64,000 nt of DNA from the NCBI GenBank assembly GCA_963971425.1, contig OZ020514.1, forward strand, positions 43,437,158 to 43,501,157. The letters run 5' to 3'. The notes under the pieces are model-generated. The model was not told the origin of the DNA. It ran no database searches and worked only from the letters and a program-made list of their open reading frames with translations. Each line of letters begins with the position of its first letter. Position 1 is the first letter of the stretch. The position numbers were made by a program, and so were the translations under genes. This stretch comes from Bryoerythrophyllum caledonicum. Its lineage: Eukaryota > Streptophyta > Bryopsida > Pottiales > Pottiaceae. Of the stretch, positions 46,876 through 55,894 are shown piece by piece.

Positions 46876-46925
<50 letters not shown>
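46857..46925. repeat. (AT)n microsatellite
   Basis: TATATAGATATATA leading into a pure AT run to about 46925. The small ORF over it is an artefact. Confidence 0.95.
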
Positions 46926-46929
<4 letters not shown>

Positions 46930-47097
46930 ACCTTAGTCAATGTCCATAAAACATTAACTAAGGTTATTGAATGTATTTTGCAATTCCACATATAAGAAAT
47001 TTGGTTTTATACCATGTAGGTCTATCCCCTATACCTTAGAAATTTTGTGATGTGTTTTGGCCCTCTAGGTGTGCGTGCCCTCCTCCCTCCGAAGACA

Positions 47098-47393
47098 TCG
47101 GGAAACCCCCAATATGTCCGTGCCCCCCTGAGACGTCCGGGCCCCCCCGGAGACGTCCGCGCCCCCCTCGGAGACGTCCGCATCCCTCTAGATGTCCGGG
47201 CCCCCTGGAGACGTCCGCGCCCCCTTGGACGCGTCCGTGCCCCCCCCAGACGTCCGCGCCCCCCCGAGACGTCCGCGCCCCTCTCCCGAGACGTTCGCGC
47301 CCCTCTCCCGAGACGTCCGTGCCCCTCCCCCGAGACGTCTACGGCCCCCCCCCCCGAGACGTCCGCGCCCCTCCCCCCAGACATTCACGCCCC
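47098..47393 (+). repeat. Right subterminal GACGTCCGCGCCCC array of the hAT
   Basis: About fourteen units of 16-22 bases (CCGAGACGTCCGCGCCCCYC, with poly-C length variation). Long ORFs in three frames that translate to Arg-Pro-rich repeats come only from the array. Confidence 0.9.
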
Positions 47394-47626
47394 AAAATGC
47401 CTGCAACCTAAACCTGAAGACCCTAAACCCTCCATGTCAGCTTTATCCTTCGAATAATTTGGTGACGTGTCATACGCGTGGCATGCTTTGTGGACGAGGT
47501 AAAACAGTTTTAACCTTCCAGGTGGTCAACCCTAAGTTGACCCATAACGGACCTCCCCTGACCCTTAACGGACGAACGAGTGGACCTCCCGGTCTTTCGG
47601 ACGGGGAGGTCCCCAGAACAACCCTG

Positions 47627-47634
47627 GATTCTGA
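47627..47634 (+). other. hAT target-site duplication (right)
   Basis: GATTCTGA directly after ...ACAACCCTG. Confidence 0.93.
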
Positions 47635-50139
47635 ATAAGCTATGGTGGAGAGGCGGGCGTTAATGGCAGCTGTGGCCCTAATTCGAGACGGGATGAAGAT
47701 CAATTGGGCGGGATTGATGCTTCAGCGGCTTCATCAAAGCTTGGAGCACCTATTTTTTCCCGGATCGGAGCGAGTATTGGGAATTGGAGCTGTAGTTTAC
47801 CTTTCCAAGATTTTACAAGACCAGGTTCAGGTTTATGGAGCTGTGGTGAAGATGGAGCCCGATTTGGGACAATCATCGGGAAGCAGAAAAGGTTACCTTG
47901 ACCCAGAACTTTTGCGTCAATTGGCTGATTTAGCAGAGCAGCAACAGTCAATGGTGCCCAATCAGGAATTACACGAGGAGCTGAAGCAGATGAATACCCG
48001 ATTGGAGCGAGAGTTAGAGGCGGAGAAGGACGAGCGGGCAATAGCCGCAGAAGCTCACGCCAATCGGGAGAGGGAGTTTCAGGAGCAGCTGGATGCGGTG
48101 ACCCGCCAATCGGAGGAGAATAGACTGCAGCTAAGGCAACAATTGGAAGTTACACAAGTGAAGTTGCAGGAGTTGCAGACGAAGGACCAATGGGATGCAC
48201 AACTCACAACGCAGAAGACTCAGAGGGCATGGTTGAAGACCAAGTTGGAGGAGATAGTGGAAGCTCAAGCCCAGCTGCGGAAAACCCTAGTTAAAGTAAA
48301 CCTTGCTTCAGCTCAGAAGGATGAGGAGATTCGCAAGCTACAGGAGGTGATTCAAGCCAATAGGGAGATGATGGAGGACATGAAGGGTCGATTGGAGCAG
48401 CTGAAGGGCCAAAATGAGAGTAATGCAGTCGCATTTGGAGTGTGCCAGGCCGAGAAGAATCAGGGAGTCTTAGTGGTTGTTGATCCAGACGAGTAGACAG
48501 TCAAGGTGAATGACCTATTGGCGTTAAGGGCGTATCTACCACCAGCGAAGAACATGGAGTATGCGTATATATGGGATCAGGAGCAATTCTTTTTGATTGC
48601 TGGCCTGACCTTTAGGATTATGCTGAATTAGTGCCAATTCCAACAAGTTTGGAGTTTGGCTAAGCATTTCATGATGGAGGATCTCGTGGTGGAGATTTTA
48701 GTGCGGGGAGATCTTCAAATGGCCGAACCTGTGCTGGCGTATATATTAGTTGGAGATGTGGAAGCACGTGTTTTACTTTACCATAAGGAGATGGAGATGA
48801 ACCAAATGGCGCGCAGGAAGAAACCTATGGGGAGAAGACCAGGAATTTGGATTGTGAGGAATTCTCCCATGTAGTGGCCGGGGAATTCACGCAAAATTGG
48901 CACGTATTACCAATAGAATCTTGGAAGTACGAGGTCAATTACTTGGCAGGGATTTTCCAATCAAAAAGTTGGGTGGTGGACATGATTCGGCAGAATCAGG
49001 AGCAGGTGGAAAACACCAAATATTTGGATGTTCATGCATCACAATACTTTTACACTTATCGAGCGGTTCAGGAGCGGTTGAAGCAGATGGTGGTGGCAAA
49101 AATTTTTAATATGCTTCTCCCATGGGACCTGGTACGAGACTCCAAGTTGAGAAATCGATACTACTTCACTAATCGGCCACTGTCACTTATTGGAGTATCT
49201 GGGGATTTGGACGCATGGCAGCCGATGGTGGTTTCTACCGATGCAGATGATTGCTTTCTAGGGAAGTGGACGAGTAAGTTTATCCAGCTGACGGATCACC
49301 CGGAGTTGCTGAGTTGGGAGGCTTTGCATTGGATGGGTAAGGATTTTAGCAATCTCAAAGACATTGCGGTACCAATGGAGGTTCAGATTTAGCAAGAGAG
49401 TCACCTACGCCAATCGGAACCATCCTACTTAGTGACTGAAGACCCTCAATTTTGTGCCTGCAAACGAAGGTACACTTGGAAGGCGAATGCCAAATTGGAT
49501 ACGGTTTGGTACAACTGGCCCAAGATAAAAGGTGATATGTTCACCATGGACCAGTGTGTTGAAGCGTACACCCGATTTTGGTGCGTTCACAAAAACCACA
49601 AAGATCCGGTGTGCTATCGGGCAGCTGTTTTCTGCATGATCTTGGCCCATTGGTGCAAGAAATTCGACATGGCAATCGATATCAAGTTGGGAGCGCGCAA
49701 CATGCAGGACATGCAGATCTACACTAAATTGTTATACATGTGCACGAGGAAGCAGCGGATTTTGGAGCTAATGTGTCTCACTCAGTTTTTGCCACGAGCC
49801 AATTGGGTATTGCTAGATGACAAGAATGGATTGAGGAAGACAACGATGGGGAACTTCTTGGACAGCTCCAATCAGGGCGTGATCAAGATGATGCGGTCAG
49901 GATGGAACCAATTGGTTCGGGAGTGGCAGGCGCGGAACATGCTCGCAATACTGGAAGGAGCACTTTCACCCCCATGGCGGTTGCCCCTCAATTGGAAAAC
50001 CGGTACACAATTAATCAAGGTTGCAGTGGATGGCAAAACTGGAGCAAACATGGAAGGATCAAGCCGACTAGGTGGATTGGGAACAACCTCAAGTGGACCG
50101 AAGAAGACCAACACAGCCAAGACAATCGGCAAGAAATAG
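47635..50139 (+). pseudogene. Third ORF of the LTR element, 3' part
   Basis: Continues the 38947 frame after the hAT, in phase, through a TAA at 47636-47638. Order: a helical region (VALIRDGMKINWAGLMLQRL, consistent with a mobile-domain end); a long coiled coil from about 47900 to 48440 (ELHEELKQMNTRLERELEAE, VTRQSEENRLQLRQQLEVTQ); TAGs at 48494 and 48629; a frame change near 48.85 kb; then a globular C-terminal part (48850-50136) with SWKYEVNYLAGIFQSKSWVV, FTMDQCVEAYTRFWCVHKNH and YRAAVFCMILAHWCKKF, and a TAG at 49390-49392. It ends in a Lys-rich tail before the purine tract. Function unknown; no membrane segment seen. Confidence 0.6.
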
Positions 50140-50161
50140 TTGTTTGCGGGGACGCAAACAG

Positions 50162-50176
50162 CTGAGAGGAAGGCTA
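50162..50176 (+). promoter_or_regulatory. Polypurine tract
   Basis: Purine-rich CTGAGAGGAAGGCTA directly upstream of the 3' LTR, the expected site of plus-strand priming. The pyrimidines at the end make it a modest match. Confidence 0.6.
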
Positions 50177-51933
50177 TGTGGTAGTTAGATTAATTTCTTT
50201 TTTTCTCTATTGGTGACTTTTTGTGTTTAGAGTGGTGGTGTTACCAATAGGTAGGATTCTGGTAGTGTAACCGGCGGCTAGTAGTAGTTAATTTCCCAAT
50301 AGGTTAGAAACAGTGCAGTTAGGTGGTTGGTGGTAACCAACCTAACCAATCGGGTAGTATAAGTCATGACAAATCCGATTGGAAAAATAGTCTCTTTGTG
50401 TGTAGTGCAGGAGCTCCTTCCTGGAGATAGGGAAGTATTAGTTGAGTTTTTAGCTTTCTTTTGTGTGACTGTGACTGTGATGTGTGGAACTATTGGAGAA
50501 ATGGAAATATGATTCAAGAAATCTGTGTAGTTGGAGTTTGATGTTGATGTGGAGTAAATTGTAAATGGAGAAGATCTAAAGCTAATTGGAATTTACAAAC
50601 GAGCATGGGTGCATGCCATGGGCTGGTTTCCAATTGGTGAATTGTGCTGAATGTGAGTAATATCCATGGGAATCTGAATTGCCCATGGGAGGAAGAATTG
50701 ATTGAGGGATAAGTTGGTTGGAGCATAATCAGACTTGTGTCTGATTTATAAAATTATGAAAATCAATAAAAAGGGTGAGTGAAGAGAATGTGATTGGGAC
50801 TATTGGAGAATAGTGATTGGAGGACGGTTGAGGGAGTGTCGTTGTAGACAAATTGGAGAAACCAATGAGGAAGCCACGCTGAGTGTGTGTGATTGTGAGT
50901 GAGTAATTATCAATGGGAAGCTGTGTCACCCACTGGTAATTGAACTGACTAGAGTTGACTGTGTTAGAAGAGTAGACTGAAACCAATTGGAGAAGTTGAA
51001 CAGGCATGGGTGCATGCCATGGCCATGTTACCAATTGGTACGATGTATGCTTGAGTTGATTGAGGCCAGATTGGGAAGTGTTACCCCATTGGCTCTTAAG
51101 ACCATTGAAGAAAAGTTAGCAATTGGAGAGTAATCAGACCTGCGTCTAATAAGAGAAAAATCAAATAAATAAAATAATAAAAATAATAAATAGAAAAATA
51201 AATAAAAAGAGAAGTGTGGATTAAAAAAATAAGAAGAAGTGGAAAAGGAAATGAAGAAAATTAAAGAAGAAGAATAATTGGAAAATGGAGAAAGATGTCA
51301 TTAAATGAATGAAGCATTGATTGCCGAGATGGGAGCAATGTCGTGAGGTGGTTATTAACACCTATGCCGGGTGTGAAATTAACCAATAGGGAATTAATAG
51401 ACAAGTTGAGAGAATTGTTAAAACAAAAATATGGAAGAGCGCATTATCTGGGAGGAATTGTGAAATCGGTAAGTTTGAAGACCAAGAAGAAGATCTGTGA
51501 AGAGATTCACATCTTGTTGAAGACCAACAAAGACACACCGATTGGAGCGGTGCTAAGGGAAGAAGATTACCAATGGTTGATCAAATTTGAACCTGAGTAC
51601 CAGTAGACGGGAACCATACGAGAGCCTTGCAGCATTGAAGCAATGATATTCTGGCAACTTGGAGAATATTATGAAGACGATAGAGTAGAAGATTATTGAA
51701 GATACATCTTGCACCAATAAGAGGTTAGCTTTTGGTTTTACATATGAAAATTGAGAGATTGGTACTGTCACCAATGAGGTGTTATGGAAGCATGGGTACT
51801 TGAGTTAAGTCTGGATTGAGCCATCCCATGGGTATTGAAGTCATAATCCCAACTCTTTAATTACATACCTCCCCAGTGAACGAATCAGATCACATTGGAT
51901 TAATTTTCAATTGGTCAAAAATACTACTTTACA
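50177..51933 (+). repeat. 3' LTR
   Basis: 1757 bp, TGTGGTAG...TTTACA, the partner of 35557-37306. Differences are mostly C/T and G/A, plus length changes in the A-rich tract near 51170-51220. Confidence 0.93.
51343..51606 (+). CDS. LTR-embedded 87-aa ORF (3' copy)
   Basis: Same ORF as in the 5' LTR, intact, with two amino-acid differences (Leu at residue 5, Val in GAVL). It would be read from the same LTR promoter if expressed. No family recognised. Confidence 0.4.
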   Translation: MRWLLTPMPGVKLTNRELIDKLRELLKQKYGRAHYLGGIVKSVSLKTKKKICEEIHILLKTNKDTPIGAVLREEDYQWLIKFEPEYQ

Positions 51934-51938
51934 GAGGG
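51934..51938 (+). other. Target-site duplication GAGGG (right)
   Basis: Directly follows the 3' LTR; equals 35552-35556. Confidence 0.9.
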
Positions 51939-52939
51939 CCACCCGGATCAACCAACATTTCAACGATAACACCTCCATGATATACGACATCATGAGGAAG
52001 CTTCGGGTTGAGAATTCGGAGGAGATCATGCCGTGGCTGAAGAGCCTCCGGGAGAGCTACTTTTAACTTCAGGCGATGGAAGAGCAGCAACGATCCATTC
52101 TCCAAGCCCGGACCAAAATGCAACTGGACCTGGCAAAGGTGGATGTTGCGCTGGCAGAAGCCTAAGTAGCCCGGAAGGCAGCAGAGGACAAGGTTGTCGT
52201 ATCAGCTCAAGCCCTTGGCGAAGTCTGGGAAGCGCTTAGTTTTCTGGTTGACACAGTCAACCAAAGCCTCCTCTTCAACGAACGCTTGGAGAAGGAAGGT
52301 AAGGTAAACAAGGGCCAGATCATTGAGTTTCTTATGGACCATGCCCGGAAGATGGAGAAGACGTGGGAACAAATGCAACTGCTAGCCACCAACGCGGCCA
52401 ACACCGTCGTTCAAGAGGAGCCGGAGACGCCAATCCCCACCATCGACCTCACCTCGTCTCCGGATGCAGCCGGACCTTCATGACAGGTACAAGAAACCTC
52501 CAAGAAAGGTAAGCGACCCATGGATGAGGCTGTGGACACACCTGACGCAGCTTCTCTTGGAACATGTAGCAAGGCGCCTCCCAACAGTCTAGAGACGGCT
52601 AAGAAGACCTCCCTTCCGTCAGCTCTGTTTCAAGAGACTCCTCCCACCTTCCGGATACCGCTTTTTCTCTCTACCTCCAGCCACCGGAAGATGACTTTTC
52701 CACTATCCAGGTGCCATCCGGACGTAGCCACGAGCCCCAAGACAGCGGTGGGAACCCCCACCACCACGGCGGAGAAGGCCACTCAGGCGTCACCCTCAGC
52801 CGACCAACCAAAGCCAGAAACTCCAGCTTCCGAAAGTGGACCAGTACCGGATCCAACTCCGGAGAAGACCAGCGGCAGAAAGCAGACGGTGGGAGCATCT
52901 GCGATGCGCCAAAGTGGACGGAACAAGAAGACCCCTTAG
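51938..52939 (+). pseudogene. Repeat-A ORF, 3' part
   Basis: Resumes the 34599 frame in phase after the LTR element. Segments: FNDNTSMIYDIMRKLRVENS; LAKVDVALAEA before a TAA; then SFLVDTVNQSLLFNERLEKE, KGQIIEFLMDHARKMEKTWE and ATNAANTVVQEEPETPIPTI; after a TGA at 52481-52483 a disordered Pro/Ser/Thr-rich region; and a basic end (GASAMRQSGRNKKTP). The LVDTVNQSLL...KVNKGQIIEFL...HARKMEKTW block aligns closely with copy B (57180-57320). Stops are TAA 52064, TAA 52163 and TGA 52481, without frameshift. Coiled-coil character suggests self-association. Confidence 0.55.
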
Positions 52940-54251
52940 TCAAATTTAGTATTGAAGATAGGTAGTTCCAGTTGCTAGGGTTTTTGTAGCGATTAACGAT
53001 GGGGCTCATGATTGCACCCGGCTACCAACCTATCTGTTAATTGAAAACTTAAAGTGTTGACCAACGGAAAATCTGGATCTGAGATCCATAATTTTTAGAT
53101 CTCAGGTTTAAAATTCCGGATCTTTAGGGATAAGATTTTCTTTAGGATAGGATTTTCCAGATTACTCGTAGATTAGGTAATACTATGATTAGATAGATTA
53201 GCTAGTACTTAGTGAAATGAGTTCTCTCAACTCATGGTCTTGTTTTCCTTTACGTTGAATATATTTCAGAGCTATTACTAGAACTTCTACCTAGTATTTG
53301 TGACGAGAGTTGTTATCTTCGTGAAGTACAAGATCCGTTGTTGTAGTACTTGTTGTGGAAGTTCTTTTGAAGGGAGTGGTAATTGATCGTACTTAGGAGT
53401 GAGCCGGTTGGGATCTACATCATGAGAGCGCCCGGAAGAGCTGGAGGGGATTGCAGAGGTGTTTCTGGTAACCTCCACGATCCAGAAGAAGCCAGGAGGG
53501 GAAGAGATATATTGCAGAGGAGTTCTTGGTAGTCTCTAGGGCACGGAAGAATCCGTGTGAACTCGGATTCCGGTCAAAAGCCGAAGTTTACCCCCACAAT
53601 AGGAAAAAGCCTATTATGTAAATCTAGAAGGAGTCCTCTCTGGTAAACTATGTCACTTTTTCCGGAGAACTACAATATTGCTACCAGAACGTTGTTGTAG
53701 TCCGGACTTGTCTGTGCGTGACCGCGTCCGGAAGGCCTTCTGGAGGCCGTAAGAGTACAGGTCCAGTAGCAAAAATCAATCACCGGTTAGCAGAGTAGGG
53801 AGAGGGTTTTTAACCGGTCGCTATAAACTCCGGGACAATGGGTGTCTAACCACTTAAAGTCACAAGGCAGTGGGGAATCCGGCCACTTACACAAAATAGG
53901 ATTAGTGGCCTTCCGGTCACTCGTTTAAAAACAAGCAGAAGTCTCTCTGAGGAGGAACAGATACAAATCAAACCACCCTCCGGTTGTTCGGTAACTATAT
54001 CCGGAAGACTATTGTATACTTTCCTGATCCTAATTCCGGAAGGCTGTGTGTAAAGTTTCAGAATCTGGACGGATCCAGATCCGGAAGTAAATAGAAATAG
54101 CTAGCCTAAGTAATTGATAGTTAGTAGATATTGGAGATTCTGAAAGGATCAATAGATCTCTGTGGGAACGAAACCGGAGTGGTTTGCTCTGGAAGCATTT
54201 AATGACGATTGAGTGCATTCCGAAGGAATACTGACTCTTCAAACTGCAACA
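52940..54251 (+). other. 3' noncoding tail of repeat A
   Basis: Aligns in order with 57874-59113 of copy B: ACGATGGGGCTCA, GCACCCGGCTA, AGGGATAAGATT, TAGGATTTTCC, AATCCGTGTGAAC.CGGATTCCGG, GTTGTAGTCCGGAC, AGTCACAAG.CAGTGG.GAATCC, TCTCTGTGGGAACGAA, and the end GGAATACT.ACTCT. It is rich in TCCGGA words. No gene. Confidence 0.7.
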
Positions 54252-54919
54252 ACAAGTCAAAAGAAATATGGTGCCAGAGAGTATGAGATGTATGAACGGA
54301 AAAATAGAGAGCATGAGAAAATTTCACATCGCCTTTTTCTATACCAATGAAATGCTTTGCACTTAATTTTCATGGGCCCAACCCCATGCAAGCTAAAGTT
54401 TCCTCATAGTACTTTAAATTCTCACAAGGTTGACCAATAGTTCCCCCAAACCTTTCTATTAAGGAAATATATTATGTCCTACTTATAAATGTATTGAAAT
54501 ACTAAAATTATTATTTTTGGTTCATTGCCGTCATTCTAATGCCTGATAATAACCAGTCACTTTAATTCATCAACATGATGGGTTGTCAACCTTTTAATCT
54601 TATTCGAATCATATAGTGCAGTCAGAGTGCAATTATACACCGTGAGCTGTGCTGTCGTCTATTCTTTAAATGTCTCTCTAATTGCATCTATCTGCCGTCT
54701 TTCACTTTCAAGAATAGGACTTGAAAAAGTACCGAATCTCAACGTTTTCTTTTTCATTCACGGCTATTCTGCTACGGTTATTCTTCCATTACTCCCATAA
54801 TTTACTTCTAGTTAATAGTTTACATTCGTCCATGTTAGAAGTTTTAGTATATGCAAGTGCTTAATCTTTTGTGCCTTTGCTAAACTTGGACCCTCTTTGG
54901 TTTCGATTTCATTGTCTTT
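54252..54919. other. Spacer between repeat A and MULE/SWIM copy 4
   Basis: AT-rich, no gene recognised. It may contain the promoter of the copy-4 gene, but no motif is convincing. Confidence 0.3.
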
Positions 54920-55435
54920 GTGAGGTTTCAATTTGTTGAGAGTACAATGGCCTTCATTTGTGCTAATTTGCATTTTGTGCCAGTTACATTTCCACTCGGT
55001 GAAGATGGTCATGCCATGGTCACTTCTGCAACTCTAGGTCTAAGGTTTCAATTTCGTGAAGAGTCCCTCTTTGTCGAAGAAGAGGTTTTTGACATTGCAA
55101 TGAGACTAGTCTCGCATGCCATTGGTCACTTGTCGATTAAGATCGATGTAGGGACATTCGGGTTGCTTAAACCCGGAAAGTATCCGGCATATGAAGTCTT
55201 TGAGTCAATTTCAACAGCTTCCACTCAACTCCTTACTCCTTGGAAGTCGTCCACTATTAGCATTAAGACCCCACTGCTTTCCGAAGTCAAAGTAGAGCCA
55301 AGTCTTAAGACCATCTATGAGTTGAGTGATGACCCGGACAGTGAAGACATCCAACTTTCAATGTTAGAACCAAAGTGCACAGAGCCAAGGGCAATATCTC
55401 CGCAAATTATATGCCAAGAGTGGACTCATCTTATA
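54920..55435 (+). pseudogene. MULE-like/SWIM-finger gene, copy 4, 5' part
   Basis: A clean open frame up to the insertion of repeat B: FICANLHFVPVTFPLGEDGH, FQFREESLFVEEEVFDIAMR, GLLKPGKYPAYEVFESISTA and TQLLTPWKSSTISIKTPLLS, then the acidic ELSDDPDSEDIQLSMLEPKC. It matches the N-terminal parts of copies 2 and 3. The frame is cut at 55436 where copy B begins. The zinc-binding block seen in copy 1 at 6730-6870 is missing on both sides of the insertion, so a deletion accompanied it or came before it. Confidence 0.65.
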
Positions 55436-55894
55436 TGTGGGAAGGCATTCCCACTAGCTTCCGGATCTTAACACTAAATCCGGAAGGAAATGAAGAAAAA
55501 TTAAAAAAATTAGGTAGATAGTACAGCTATAGTAGCATAAATAGTTTCATAGAAGATATAAGGTTTTAATATTGAGCCGGAATCTTTAAAAGAGGTAGTT
55601 ACAACGTTTCCCCGGAAGTTGCGGAAATTGGAGTACGGCGCCTGCCGGATCCGGAACCGCCATTATGACACGTAACGATATCCGTACAATGCGTCAGGGA
55701 TATAACGCGATCGCCAGCCCTCGGCGCCAATCTTTTAGGGTTTGATGTGTTCATTGTTTCTGTCTCTTTCCCACGTTGTTATCTTGTGATTCTGTAGTGC
55801 AAAATTAGCATAGTACGAGGGACTTGGTGAGGTCAGTGCGTGAAGGCTTTCTGGTCACCATTGCGAGGCGCAAGTTCACGGAGAGGTGGCCCGG

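Larger units (their letters stand above)
39537..47626. mobile_element. hAT DNA transposon with transposase and RING-finger genes
   Basis: Ends CAGGGTTGT (39537-39545) and ACAACCCTG (47618-47626) are exact inverses and fit the CAGGG-type hAT terminus. The 8-bp duplication GATTCTGA flanks it, the hAT target size. It sits inside the third ORF of the LTR element. It carries a transposase pseudogene on + (43540-46829) and a RING-finger gene on - (42297-40051), transcribed away from a central region that contains the assembly gap 42670-42869. Subterminal arrays of GACGTCCGCGCCCC-type repeats lie near both ends (inverted at 39764-39810) and a third array lies centrally. Length is 8090 bases including the 200 Ns. 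Confidence 0.92.
35557..51933 (+). mobile_element. Ty3/gypsy LTR retrotransposon, internally deleted, carrying a nested hAT
   Basis: Two long terminal repeats (35557-37306 and 50177-51933), both TGTGGTAG...TTTACA, are flanked by GAGGG on each side. A primer-binding-site-like TGGCACCGCTGCCGGGGA lies 2 bases after the 5' LTR. Downstream order: integrase (to 38361), noncoding spacer, a long third ORF (38947-50139, split by a hAT), a purine tract, 3' LTR. Gag, protease, RT and RNase H are absent. The PBS type, the GPY-type integrase end and an extra ORF between integrase and 3' LTR all resemble Athila/Tat-group elements. About 40 LTR differences counted by eye (roughly 2 percent), mainly transitions, suggest a fairly recent insertion. 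Confidence 0.9.
34268..54251 (+). mobile_element. Unclassified repeat family, copy A (host of the nest)
   Basis: Shares both ends and internal order with copy B (55436-59113). The start is TGTGGGAAGC followed by TTCCCAC and ..TTCCGGA. Then comes an ORF for a mobile-domain or gag-like protein. A long noncoding tail holds conserved words (CGATGGGGCTCA, TTGCACCCGGCTA, TCCGGATCT..AGGGATAAGATT, TCTCTGTGGGAACGAA). The end is GGAATACT.ACTCT followed by CAACA. The TG...CA ends and the TCTCTGTGGGAACGAA word suggest LTR-retrotransposon ancestry, but no pair of long terminal repeats is visible. Flanking 5-mers GCAAG and ACAAG match at 4 of 5. The middle is split by the LTR element 35557-51933. Confidence 0.6.

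Noticed and set aside
46809-46991. ORF with an Ile/Tyr repeat
   Set aside because: Pure translation of the (AT)n microsatellite.
47022-47638. Long overlapping ORFs in several frames encoding Arg/Pro-rich repeats
   Set aside because: They are by-products of the GACGTCCGCGCCCC array, which is stop-poor in all frames. The same applies to 43034-43458.
38947-50139. Envelope glycoprotein in the LTR element
   Set aside because: Position fits an env-like ORF, but no signal peptide, transmembrane segment or glycoprotein-like Cys pattern is visible.
34268-54251. Repeat A as a classical LTR retrotransposon
   Set aside because: The first 250 bases show no similarity to any part of the 3' tail, so no LTR pair can be claimed.
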